Shown in pieces: positions 7,538 through 15,195 of a stretch of DNA of 35,712 nt. Location: assembly GCA_035536395.1 (NCBI GenBank), contig DATLOE010000003.1, positions 1-35,712 of the forward strand, in the 5' to 3' direction. The stretch is from Candidatus Dormiibacterota bacterium (lineage in GTDB: Bacteria; Patescibacteriota; Saccharimonadia; UBA4664; DATLOE01). Below the pieces are notes generated by a model. That model did not search any database and was not told where the DNA came from. It saw only the letters and a list, made by a program, of their open reading frames with translations. The position numbers and the translations under genes were made by a program. How positions within the stretch are numbered: position 1 is the first letter of the stretch; every line of letters begins with the position of its first letter.

Positions 7538-8379
7538 TAACTTTGCAAATCTACCCGGATTATCTCTACACCTTGCTGATCCAAGACATCTTGGCCATCT
7601 AGCACAGCGTAGCCCTCCGAGTAGTACAGCCTGCTAATGCCGCTGTAGGCTACCTGCTTGGCACATGGGGGGCAAGGGAAATCTGTAACGTACATTTCCG
7701 CGCCTTCCAGGGATACTCCCAGCCTGGCAGCCTCGGCAACAATCCTAGCCTCGACATGGATTACCGTCGAAAGCTCGAGGTGTACTCCTTGGTAAAAGTT
7801 GCCCCTCGGGTCGCCATTGGCATATGGGGTATGCTGCGAAGGTACATGATCGTTCCTGGCACTCAGCAGCACCTTACCATCTTTTACTGCTAGTCCGCCG
7901 ACATGGCGCCACCAGTCCGAGCTGCCTTTTGCAAGCTCCTTGGCCTGGGCCATGAACTGCTTGTCTAGCTCACTGACGGGTATGGCCCTATGCGGCTGGA
8001 CCTCATTCAGGGCAACAGTATTACGGCGATCCCAGCGCAGGAATACAGTGTCGTACATGATGTGGCAGCGCTGAAAGTACTTCTCGGCAACCATCCGGCT
8101 GATGTCCTCATCTGGGAGTACTAACCTTGGATTCCCCATCGCTAGCTGTGAGGCTCCCATGGAATCCAGAATTTCGACTGAGTCGCATATGCCAAGTGCA
8201 TTAATAGCAAATGCCATATCAATAGCTCGTAAGGCCCTGATCTCTTTTTCGATTGGCCTATATCCAGCTGTCAGCTCCGGGCCAATCAAAAGGAGTCTGC
8301 CTCCGTATGCATGGCGCTTAATAAAACTAACATAGCCGCTATGCAGCACCGGGATATAGGCGACCGCCAACTGGCTCAT
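7537..8379 (-). CDS. Nucleotidyltransferase-like domain fused to a dCMP/cytidine deaminase domain
   Basis: 280 residues in two parts. The C-terminal half (about 150-280) is a zinc deaminase of the dCMP deaminase type: HVEA (His208, Glu210), PCPPC (Cys236, Cys239), then AKQVAYSGISRLYY, as in ComEB-like enzymes that make dUMP. The N-terminal part (1-130) reads like a HIGH-superfamily nucleotidyltransferase, VAYIPVLHSGYVSFIKR followed by a LLLIGPEL strand, but HxGH is HSGY, so it may be inactive or bind a ligand. It overlaps the RfaE2-like gene by ATGA. dUMP would feed the nearby thyA. The deaminase call is firm; the N-terminal domain and the exact substrate are inference. Confidence 0.82.
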   Translation of the reverse strand: MSQLAVAYIPVLHSGYVSFIKRHAYGGRLLLIGPELTAGYRPIEKEIRALRAIDMAFAINALGICDSVEILDSMGASQLAMGNPRLVLPDEDISRMVAEKYFQRCHIMYDTVFLRWDRRNTVALNEVQPHRAIPVSELDKQFMAQAKELAKGSSDWWRHVGGLAVKDGKVLLSARNDHVPSQHTPYANGDPRGNFYQGVHLELSTVIHVEARIVAEAARLGVSLEGAEMYVTDFPCPPCAKQVAYSGISRLYYSEGYAVLDGQDVLDQQGVEIIRVDLQS

Positions 8380-8966
8380 CGTTTGCCCCTGGCAATGTCG
8401 TCGATCAGCTGTGGCAGTATTTCCGCTAGTTGCGGGCCGAGCTTTTCGCCCAGATGCATAAACATCTGCCGAATCCGCTCACTGGTTGTAGTAGTAGACT
8501 GGCGCTCCATCACGGCTATTTCACCGCAGAACTTCTTCAGCGCTTTCATTTCTCCCGGCTTGTAGCCATGATCATTTGATAGCACCAAAACATCCGGCTG
8601 GACAGTACTGATCAGAGACCAGCGCTCGTCGTCAGCACCTTTCACATAAAGGATATCCACTGGTCTCTGGTAGGCCAGTGTTTCCAGTCGCTCGTCTTGC
8701 GGGACCATCGGCCTGTCTGGGCCTTTACGCCGGCGAATTTTTTCGTCGCCGTCTACCCCTACAATCAGAACATCGCCCATGTTTTTCGCGAGCTCCAGAT
8801 ACTTCAAGTGCCCGAGGTGGATCAGATCGAAAGAGCCGGAGGTCAAAACAATCTTTAGTCCGATGCCTTTCAGATGCTCCACCAGCTGACATAAATCTCC
8901 TAGCTCGGTAATGTAGCGATCACTAAAGTTCGCCTCATCACCGAAGATACCGCTGGTGATTGCCAT
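8376..8966 (-). CDS. RfaE2/TagD-like nucleotidyltransferase
   Basis: 196 residues. TSGSFDLIHLGHLKYLELA carries the HxGH nucleotidyltransferase motif (50-53), GDVLIVGVDGDEKIRRRKG follows as in the RfaE C-terminal domain and glycerol-3-phosphate cytidylyltransferases, and STTTTSERIR near residues 157-166 resembles the ISTTxIIERI motif. It should join a nucleotide (ADP or CDP) to a phosphorylated substrate. The ATG at 8966 has AGGAG 5 nt upstream; a TTG 24 nt earlier lacks a site. It overlaps the deaminase fusion by 4 nt. The substrate is unknown; no heptose pathway genes are seen. Confidence 0.85.
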   Translation of the reverse strand: MAITSGIFGDEANFSDRYITELGDLCQLVEHLKGIGLKIVLTSGSFDLIHLGHLKYLELAKNMGDVLIVGVDGDEKIRRRKGPDRPMVPQDERLETLAYQRPVDILYVKGADDERWSLISTVQPDVLVLSNDHGYKPGEMKALKKFCGEIAVMERQSTTTTSERIRQMFMHLGEKLGPQLAEILPQLIDDIARGKR

Positions 8967-9031
8967 CCCTGCTCCTAGAGTAGATTTCAAGGTAAGGTAA
9001 GCCGTCTCACCTCACCGACTTTACAGGGTGG

Positions 9032-9061
9032 ATATTACCATAGCGGGTTTAGGTTGGGCAA
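9032..9061 (-). promoter_or_regulatory. Promoter candidate of the nucleotidyltransferase-deaminase pair
   Basis: The minus strand reads TTGCCC (9056-9061), an 18-nt spacer, then TAATAT (9032-9037), starting directly after the rplA stop. It would separate this pair from the secE-nusG-rplKA unit. Confidence 0.5.
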
Positions 9062-10138
9062 TTAGGTATTACGCGGGTTAGAATCGGCTATGGCCTTTTG
9101 AGCATCCAGTTTTATACCCGGGCCCATAGAAGTAGTTAGCGATATCGCCTTAATATATGAACCTTTAGTGCTCGATGGTTTGGCTTTTAGGATGCCATTC
9201 ACGACCTCTTTGATGTTTGCCAGTAGATCTTCCTCCTTAAAGCTTACCTTGCCGACAGGCGCGTGAACAATAGATTGCTTATCAACCCTAAACTCGATCT
9301 TGCCGGCCTTGGCCTGTAAGACGGCGCTTTCTATATTAGTCGTTACGGTACCGCTTTTCGGGTTCGGCATAAGGTTTCGCGGGCCTAGCACCTTGGCTAC
9401 CTTTCCTAACTTCGGCATCATATCGGGTGTGGCAATCAAAACGTCGAAGTCGAGCTTACCCTTTTCTATTTGCTCCAGTAAATCGCCATCACTTATAATA
9501 TCGGCTTCGGCTTTCTTGGCCTCAGCGTGTTTATTAGCTGTAGCAAGTACCGCTACGCGAGCCTGCTTACCGGTTCCGGCTGGCAGCACTACGCTAGCCC
9601 GTACCATTTGGTCGGCCTGCTTAGGGTCAACACCCAGATTAACATGCAGCTCCACTGTGGCATCAAATTTGACTTTTGAAGTCTTCTTGGCCAGCTCAAC
9701 TGCCTCACTCAGGTCGTACTGCTTAGTTTTGTCAATTAGCTCACTAACTGCCAGATAGTTCTTGCCGTGACGGTTTTTGGGGTTTGGCTTGTGCTCTGGC
9801 TTCTTTACAGCTGGCTTTGGCTCGGTTTCAATATTTTCCTTGCGGTCTGCTTCATCATCAGCCTCCCTGACCGACTTCGCTGAGCGCTTACCGGCCTTGG
9901 CCGCAGGCTTTTTAGGCTCTTTCCCCGGCTTGTCCTCCGCTTGCTCTTCCTCTATTTTTTCATCCTCATCCTCGTTGCGCAAAATATGCTCACCCGTAAC
10001 ATCTGTTGTGTCCTTAGGTGTCGGCAGTGCCGATGCATCTATATCTTCGGAGCCGGATTCTAGATCTAGTACTTCTTCCCGCTCGAAGGCTTCAGCTTCT
10101 AGTTCTTGTTTCTTTTCACTTTTATCTTGTTTAGCCAT
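9062..10138 (-). CDS. rplA: 50S ribosomal protein L1 with long acidic N-terminal extension
   Basis: 358 residues, against about 230 normally. Standard L1 begins near residue 123 (RHGKNYLAVSELIDKTKQYD) and is complete, including LIATPDMMPKLGKVAKVLGP and NLMPNPKSGTV, which bind 23S rRNA at the L1 stalk. The first 120 residues are a low-complexity chain, first strongly acidic (Glu/Asp, about 15-70), then mixed Lys/Pro/Ala, with no recognisable domain; probably disordered. AGGAGG lies 4 nt before the ATG, so the extension is translated. It follows rplK. L7/L12, the protein of the other stalk, also has a charged extension. Confidence 0.96.
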   Translation of the reverse strand: MAKQDKSEKKQELEAEAFEREEVLDLESGSEDIDASALPTPKDTTDVTGEHILRNEDEDEKIEEEQAEDKPGKEPKKPAAKAGKRSAKSVREADDEADRKENIETEPKPAVKKPEHKPNPKNRHGKNYLAVSELIDKTKQYDLSEAVELAKKTSKVKFDATVELHVNLGVDPKQADQMVRASVVLPAGTGKQARVAVLATANKHAEAKKAEADIISDGDLLEQIEKGKLDFDVLIATPDMMPKLGKVAKVLGPRNLMPNPKSGTVTTNIESAVLQAKAGKIEFRVDKQSIVHAPVGKVSFKEEDLLANIKEVVNGILKAKPSSTKGSYIKAISLTTSMGPGIKLDAQKAIADSNPRNT

Positions 10139-10199
10139 TTATCCTCCTGTGGTACAAGCCCCTTCGACTTCTCTCAGGGTCCCACTGTCATATTAGTTA

Positions 10200-10631
10200 T
10201 TAATCGTCTACCGTTACTCCCATGCTTCGGGCCGTCCCGGCAATAATCTTGGCGGCGGCGGCAGGATCATTGGCACTCAAGTTGGGCATTTTCTGAGCAG
10301 CAATATCAGCTACCTGTTGGCGAGTTAGGTTGGCTACCTTTTCTTTGTGTGGTACCCCTGAGCCCTTTTCTATTCCCGCAGCTTTACGGATTAAATCGGC
10401 TGCCGGGGGTGTTTTTGTAACGAAAGTAAAGCTCTTGTCCTCAAACACGGTAACCTCCACTGGAACGATTTGGTCGCCTAGGTCCCGTGTCTGCTCATTG
10501 AAGGCATTAATGAAATCCATCATGTTCAGGCCATGCTGACCTAGGACCGACCCAACTGGAGGCGCCGGAGTGGCCTTACCGGCCGGTACCCGGATTTTGA
10601 TTTTAGCTGTAACTTTTTTTGTAGGCTTCAT
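10200..10631 (-). CDS. rplK: 50S ribosomal protein L11
   Basis: 143 residues, normal length. [19 protein letters not shown] is the Pro-rich N-terminal domain at the GTPase-associated centre; the C-terminal part that binds 23S rRNA ends with GTARSMGV. Its ATG overlaps the nusG stop by one base (TAATG), so the two are probably coupled. It is followed by rplA after a 61-nt gap containing a CTTCGAC...CTCAGG-like segment. Confidence 0.97.
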   Translation of the reverse strand: MKPTKKVTAKIKIRVPAGKATPAPPVGSVLGQHGLNMMDFINAFNEQTRDLGDQIVPVEVTVFEDKSFTFVTKTPPAADLIRKAAGIEKGSGVPHKEKVANLTRQQVADIAAQKMPNLSANDPAAAAKIIAGTARSMGVTVDD

Positions 10632-11170
10632 TAGATTTTCTTTACCTGCAGGCTGTCTAGCTCTACCGGGGTTTCGCGGCCGAACATGTTTACCAGCACC
10701 TTAATTTTACCTTTATGTTCATCAATCTCATTTACAGAACCATCAAAGCCCTTAAACGGCCCGTCGATTATGTTTACAGGCTCGCCAATAGTGAAATCGA
10801 TCTTGTATTTTGGCTCCTCTACTCCCATTCGCTTCTGTATCTGCCGCACCTCATCTTCTGGAATCGGTGTCGGTGTGATACCGCTACCCACAAAGCCAGT
10901 AACATTCGGTGTGTTACGTACTACAAACCAAGAATCTTCGGTTACGATCATCTGTACAAGGACATATCCGGGGAATATACGGCGCTCTACAATCCGCCGG
11001 CGTCCGTTTTTAATCTCTATCTGATTCTCCTTGGGCACGATCACATCAAAAATCTTATCTTCGTATCCGAGGGAAACAATCCTCTGGCGCAGGTTTTCTG
11101 CCACCCGGTCTTCATATCCGGAGTAGGTGTGGATTACATACCAATGTTTTTGCTCTGTAGCTTTTGTCAT
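10631..11170 (-). CDS. nusG: Transcription termination/antitermination factor NusG
   Basis: 179 residues: an NGN domain starting [18 protein letters not shown] with [12 protein letters not shown], and a C-terminal KOW domain ([20 protein letters not shown]). It binds RNA polymerase to modulate pausing and couples to Rho or S10. It lies 8 nt after secE in the classic secE-nusG-rplK order. No strong Shine-Dalgarno lies at the usual distance; GGGAGA is about 12 nt away, so translation may depend on secE. Confidence 0.97.
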   Translation of the reverse strand: MTKATEQKHWYVIHTYSGYEDRVAENLRQRIVSLGYEDKIFDVIVPKENQIEIKNGRRRIVERRIFPGYVLVQMIVTEDSWFVVRNTPNVTGFVGSGITPTPIPEDEVRQIQKRMGVEEPKYKIDFTIGEPVNIIDGPFKGFDGSVNEIDEHKGKIKVLVNMFGRETPVELDSLQVKKI

Positions 11171-11178
11171 TGCAGCAG

Positions 11179-11370
11179 CTATCTCCCTTTTAGTAATACA
11201 GTCTGAGCGAGTTGAGCTAATAGATAGTCAATCGCGCCCAGGAAAAAAGCCATGACCAGGGAGAAAATAATGACTACCACTGTCAGCCTGAGGGCTGTAC
11301 GCCTGGTTGGCCAAACGACTTTTAGCAGTTCGGCTTTGGAATCCCTTATATAGGCCAGTAGTCGCTTCAT
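11179..11370 (-). CDS. secE: Preprotein translocase subunit SecE
   Basis: 63 residues, a minimal single-helix SecE. An amphipathic basic segment (YIRDSKAELLKVVWPTRR) with the conserved VxWPT motif precedes one membrane helix (about 29-49). It clamps SecY, which is encoded further along this window. AAGGG lies 4 nt before the ATG. A promoter and a small hairpin lie directly upstream. Confidence 0.95.
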   Translation of the reverse strand: MKRLLAYIRDSKAELLKVVWPTRRTALRLTVVVIIFSLVMAFFLGAIDYLLAQLAQTVLLKGR

Positions 11371-11390
11371 GTATCCCTTTTAAAGCAATT

Positions 11391-11410
11391 TTAAAAAGCC
11401 TCTCGGCTTC
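11391..11410 (-). terminator. Small terminator-like hairpin before secE
   Basis: The minus strand reads AAGCC-GAGA-GGCTT followed by TTT. It may end transcription of the upstream zinc-ribbon gene. It lies only a few bases past the predicted secE start point, so it could instead be a 5'-end stem on the secE message. Confidence 0.5.
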
Positions 11411-11419
11411 TTCTGTAAT

Positions 11420-11447
11420 TGTATATCTATAATGAGTCTTTCGTCAA
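11420..11447 (-). promoter_or_regulatory. Promoter candidate for secE-nusG-rplKA
   Basis: The minus strand reads TTGACG (11442-11447), a 16-nt spacer, then TATACA (11420-11425). The -35 overlaps the stop codon of the upstream gene. Confidence 0.6.
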
Positions 11448-12655
11448 GGTTTGGTCTTGGATACACGACCGGTTAAAAGCTTGAGCCGTAAGTGGGGCAT
11501 AAACTGGGGTGCTAGCCGTCGGTAGCGCTTAAGCCAAAGTGCAATCTCAACCTCTAGAAAACCAAGTACGGCTATAAATATAGCTGTTGCCACTCCGCCG
11601 GCAATAATACTAGCTGCAATCTCAGCTGGCTGACCTAAAGATACAAGGTAGCTGCCGGCTACAAGAGCTACTGCGGCTGCCAGGATGATAACTCTCATAA
11701 TGACGGTTTCAAAACCTGAGAGCAGCATGGCCGCACCTTCGCGCCAATACATCCGCCAGGCTAGCTGAAGGGCCCGGCTCGATGAGAAGCCCCCGATAAC
11801 GACTGCCGGAATGGCTATATGTCTTGTGACATACAAGCCGATTACAGCCCAGGACGTAAGAGCATTTGTTATTAGCAGAAAGGCTATTTTATAGTTTGTA
11901 TCCAACGGTATCAATTTGGCTATCTCAAAGAAGCCATAGCCAGATAGGGCTAGAAACAATAAGGCCATAATTGAAGTCAGGTTGATGTTTATTACATCCA
12001 TAAAGCTGGCCCGGGCAGCCATCCACCATTGGCTTCTCGGCAGCGGGCGGCCGTTACCAGCAGCTGCCTTGCCATACAGCAAGGCACATTCGGTTAATAC
12101 GAATGTGATAAATACCATTACTAGAGCAGCTGCGGCGGCGTAGAGAATAATGTCGCTATCGAACTTCAGCCAGACAGCGGCTCCGATTACTGCCCCCGTT
12201 GGGACTGCGACTCCTAAGGCAGTTTTTACGGCTACTAGTAGGCTACGGGTGGAGGGGGTCTCAAAAACCGGCTTCTTAGATGGGCCGGGCGTAGGCTTTG
12301 ATGCTATTTTTGCTGCCGGTTTATAGGCAGTTTCCTTTGGTTTTTTAGCATTTGCTACTGGAGTGGCAGCAGGCTTTGTCGGAGCCGTAGGCAGAGTATC
12401 AGTAGAAATCGGTTCAGCTGCGAAGTGTTTAATGGAAATATCTCCTACCGGTTTACTGGCGGGCTTATTAAGCGCTACCGGTGCCGATGTTTTGGCTGGG
12501 CTAACATCTTGCATGATTCTGGGCCTGGCGGTGGGTGCAGCTACGACCTTTGCGGTTTTAGAAGCCGACTCACCAAGCTTATGCCCGCAGTTAATACAAA
12601 ACTGCTGGCCTTGAATACCGACAATGTCATTTGATCCGCAACTTGGGCATACCAT
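11444..12655 (-). CDS. Zinc-ribbon membrane protein of unknown function
   Basis: 403 residues. The N-terminus is a zinc ribbon with CPSC (3-6) and CINC (20-23). A low-complexity Ala/Pro/Lys/Thr linker (about 30-135) follows, then a membrane domain with about six hydrophobic segments (near 140-163, 168-195, 224-248, 255-288, 308-340, 345-374) and a basic C-terminal tail. No enzyme motif was recognised. Zinc ribbon plus disordered linker plus membrane domain is a common layout of uncharacterised Gram-positive and CPR proteins. There is no Shine-Dalgarno; a TTAAAT hexamer ends 6 nt before the ATG, so the message may be leaderless. Confidence 0.8.
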   Translation of the reverse strand: MVCPSCGSNDIVGIQGQQFCINCGHKLGESASKTAKVVAAPTARPRIMQDVSPAKTSAPVALNKPASKPVGDISIKHFAAEPISTDTLPTAPTKPAATPVANAKKPKETAYKPAAKIASKPTPGPSKKPVFETPSTRSLLVAVKTALGVAVPTGAVIGAAVWLKFDSDIILYAAAAALVMVFITFVLTECALLYGKAAAGNGRPLPRSQWWMAARASFMDVININLTSIMALLFLALSGYGFFEIAKLIPLDTNYKIAFLLITNALTSWAVIGLYVTRHIAIPAVVIGGFSSSRALQLAWRMYWREGAAMLLSGFETVIMRVIILAAAVALVAGSYLVSLGQPAEIAASIIAGGVATAIFIAVLGFLEVEIALWLKRYRRLAPQFMPHLRLKLLTGRVSKTKP

Positions 12656-12661
12656 AGTGAT

Positions 12662-12690
12662 ATTTAACCATTATTGAACCATAAGCACAA
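12662..12690 (-). promoter_or_regulatory. Promoter candidate (possibly leaderless) of the zinc-ribbon gene
   Basis: The minus strand reads TTGTGC (12685-12690), a 17-nt spacer, then TTAAAT (12662-12667). Six bases later comes the ATG, which puts the expected transcription start on the start codon. Confidence 0.5.
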
Positions 12691-12731
12691 TTAGCACATA
12701 CATTGCATAACACTGGCGCCAAATTAAGACT

Positions 12732-14750
12732 TTACGGCCCTACCCTTCTCGGTGTAATACGTAACCAGCGGTGCTGCACAGTTGAGTTAGCCGCTATCCC
12801 AGTCCGGTATTTCGAAGTTACGGTTACAGCGCTAAGACCAGTGTGTAACTTTTCCCTGGAAAGGGAGGCTTGGACCCGTTCGAACTGAGATTCGGTGTTC
12901 GTTATCCAGATTGAATCAGCATCGGTTGCGGGGGTTGCTCCGATTTGATAGCTCATAAAGGTAGAATGCCAACTTACGTTATTGGCCAGCATGTTAGAGC
13001 CGTGAGAAATAATGTAATCTCCGGCCAAGGGCAGGGTTATGGACGGCCCCACCGTAGCCAAATCGTGATAGGCGGTGCCATTATTATTTTCGGCAGTATC
13101 TATTTGACTCATCAGGTCTCCGCCCCCCATAAACTCCCACTTATGCGCACTAGCCGACCCCGCCCGATATCTCAGATGCCAGTAAACACCATTAGTGGCA
13201 TCGGCTTGGTAGGTTACTTCATCGCCATCGCTGGGGCTAGAGGGTAGCGTAGTAACCACAGGCGCAGACACGGCACTCCAGGCTCCGTCCACACAAACCT
13301 TACCTTGCTTGGTAGAAGAGTTGTAGTACACGGCTCCGCTAGTGCAGGTCGGGTCCCCGGCCGTGTTCTTTGTACCCAGCACCAGCAGTACTGGTGTGGC
13401 TGAGGCTGCGCCTAGGGTGATCTTTAGGCCGGAAGTATCTACCGTAAAGATAGCAGCCGAAGAGGCGTTTTGGACTTGGAAGGCGGTGGTGGAGTCTGTA
13501 GCTGTTTTAACCAAGAAGTCGTCATCCGTCTTCAGTTGATTAGCTGCCCCTCTGTACAAATTAACGTCACGTCCTGACCCAAATAATATTCCATTAGCTT
13601 CGTTGGTGAATGTCCCACCAGCTCCAAGCCATAGCGCCGCATTGTCAGCACCATCAATCCTAATACCAGCATCGAAACTAGAGCCGGCTATCTGGTTGTC
13701 TATCCTAATTCCATAATTGTTTAAGATATTTCCGCCGCCAGATGGATTCTGAATGTGAATACCCCTCGCCTGCGTAACAGTTCCCGTTGTCTTGTCCGAT
13801 CCTACTAAAACCTTAATGCCGTTCATTTCGGTAACGTTGCCACTTTCAGTAAAATCATCATCATTGAAAGCCAGAATATCTAAGCCGTTTAGAAATTGGA
13901 CTGTTCCTGTTCCATAATGCGTAGCTTTCGCATAAACACCATCCATTTTGTGAACATTGCCGGTAGTCGAATTATTTTCTGTAGTAACTTCACCCATGAC
14001 CCCTATGGCATCAACATCTTGTGTCTCCATATCTTGTGTTGAAACAATCCTAATTTTCCCGATGACGCCTCTTAGATCCATGGGAGCAGTTAATGCCGCC
14101 GAGGGCGTATAGGTAACACGGAAATGTCCGCCATATATATTAGAACCTGAGGTCTTTGTGAATAGTTCATGCCCATCAACAACAGCATCATAATTGCTGG
14201 TACTTGGATATTCACTAGTGGATCCGAATACCCCCTTACCATTTGCAGTAACATCACCAATAACATTGAAACGATTATTAACTGTATCGATTCTAACAAC
14301 TGCAATTCCCGCCGCATTCTGCACCTGAAAAGCTGTAGTGGAGTTAGTATTATTCTTAAACGCCTGATTATTACCAGTGAAAGTCTGTGAGTTTCGGTCA
14401 AGTAACGCTACATTGACTGAAAGCTGAGAATCATTAATGCTGCCACTAGGGCCTTCGGGCCCGGTTGCTCCAGTTGCACCAGTAGCTCCGCCGGAGCCTT
14501 GGAGACCCTGTGAACCAGTGGCTCCTGTTGAGCCTTGCAGGCCCCGGGCTCCCTGAGGGCCGATGGAGCCATTTGCACCAGTGAGGCCGGTCAGACCAGG
14601 GGACCCGGTGGGGCCTGGGGATCCTTGAATACCGGCCTCACCCCTTTCACCGGGGTAGACTAGGTGCTGGTCGGCCAAAAAACCAGAGGTAGCGCCAATT
14701 ATAGTGGTGATTACAGACAGAACTGCGAGTTTGCTAAAAGTAAGCTTCAC
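12732..14750 (-). CDS. Membrane-anchored collagen-like surface protein
   Basis: About 672 residues. A basic N-terminus and hydrophobic helix (about 8-27) form a signal anchor. Then come 23 uninterrupted Gly-X-Y triplets (DNA about 14445-14651), rich in GAT, GLT and GSP, able to form a collagen triple helix. The long remainder is Asn/Thr/Gly/Asp-rich, beta-type, with two [10 protein letters not shown] repeats, resembling phage-fibre and CPR surface proteins, and a [18 protein letters not shown] loop that could be disulfide-bonded. It probably works outside the cell, perhaps in host attachment (inference). I prefer GTG at 14750 (GGGAG 9 nt upstream); TTG at 14756 lies very close to that site. 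Confidence 0.85.
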   Translation of the reverse strand: MKLTFSKLAVLSVITTIIGATSGFLADQHLVYPGERGEAGIQGSPGPTGSPGLTGLTGANGSIGPQGARGLQGSTGATGSQGLQGSGGATGATGATGPEGPSGSINDSQLSVNVALLDRNSQTFTGNNQAFKNNTNSTTAFQVQNAAGIAVVRIDTVNNRFNVIGDVTANGKGVFGSTSEYPSTSNYDAVVDGHELFTKTSGSNIYGGHFRVTYTPSAALTAPMDLRGVIGKIRIVSTQDMETQDVDAIGVMGEVTTENNSTTGNVHKMDGVYAKATHYGTGTVQFLNGLDILAFNDDDFTESGNVTEMNGIKVLVGSDKTTGTVTQARGIHIQNPSGGGNILNNYGIRIDNQIAGSSFDAGIRIDGADNAALWLGAGGTFTNEANGILFGSGRDVNLYRGAANQLKTDDDFLVKTATDSTTAFQVQNASSAAIFTVDTSGLKITLGAASATPVLLVLGTKNTAGDPTCTSGAVYYNSSTKQGKVCVDGAWSAVSAPVVTTLPSSPSDGDEVTYQADATNGVYWHLRYRAGSASAHKWEFMGGGDLMSQIDTAENNNGTAYHDLATVGPSITLPLAGDYIISHGSNMLANNVSWHSTFMSYQIGATPATDADSIWITNTESQFERVQASLSREKLHTGLSAVTVTSKYRTGIAANSTVQHRWLRITPRRVGP

Positions 14751-14803
14751 AGGCAATAGCTCCCACCAGAAAAATACGCGGATGTATACTCCAACATAAT
14801 CCC

Positions 14804-14832
14804 ATTATATTGCTTATGCTGATCTGATGCAA
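14804..14832 (-). promoter_or_regulatory. Promoter of the collagen-like gene
   Basis: The minus strand reads TTGCAT (14827-14832), a 17-nt spacer, then a perfect TATAAT (14804-14809), about 54 nt before the gene. The gene can therefore be expressed apart from aspS. Confidence 0.8.
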
Positions 14833-14838
14833 CAGGGC

Positions 14839-15195
14839 TTATATGTGGTGCAGACGTCTGGCTGTAATGTATAAACCGACCAGCACCAGTGGGATTAGCA
14901 GTATCCAATATTCTGGAGTTTCATCGGCTGGGGCATCAGATGAGGATTCCACCTCACCCTGCATATATATCTTAATTTGCTCACCTGAGGCCGGGCTTTG
15001 CAGAGCCTCACTTCCTGCGGTTTGCTGGGCACCTGGTGCATTCTGGCTGGCCTGTAGACTGCTTGGTGCTGGCTGCAGGGTTGCTGCTTGCACCGACCCC
15101 TGTCCCCCACTAGCATTTGCAGCCTGTAGGTTATCCTGGGCAGAAACAGTGGCCGGCAGGGCTAGAAGGCCGATTATAATAACGATTCTGCGCAC
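14839..15195 (-). CDS. Small secreted protein with C-terminal membrane anchor
   Basis: 118 residues. A clear signal peptide (MRRIVIIIGLLALPATVSAQ, cleavage probably after the first Ala-Gln region), a Gln/Ala/Ser-rich disordered middle, and a C-terminal membrane helix (YWILLIPLVLVGLYIT) with a short basic tail. This is a typical extracellular stalk held in the membrane. No known family. Its GTG overlaps the aspS stop (TAGTG), so it is cotranscribed with aspS, and the collagen-like gene follows under its own promoter. Confidence 0.8.
   Translation of the reverse strand: MRRIVIIIGLLALPATVSAQDNLQAANASGGQGSVQAATLQPAPSSLQASQNAPGAQQTAGSEALQSPASGEQIKIYMQGEVESSSDAPADETPEYWILLIPLVLVGLYITARRLHHI

Noticed and set aside
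14169-14390. Plus- and minus-strand ORFs inside the collagen-like gene
   Set aside because: They arise from the low-complexity coding sequence; no start signals or recognisable protein.
14445-14651. Glycine-triplet DNA as a CRISPR or tandem repeat array
   Set aside because: The 9-nt periodicity comes from Gly-X-Y codons with variable X and Y; there are no spacers or identical repeats.
12732-14750. Prophage tail-fibre gene as evidence of a prophage
   Set aside because: The protein has an N-terminal signal anchor, and no capsid, terminase, integrase or lysis gene lies nearby.
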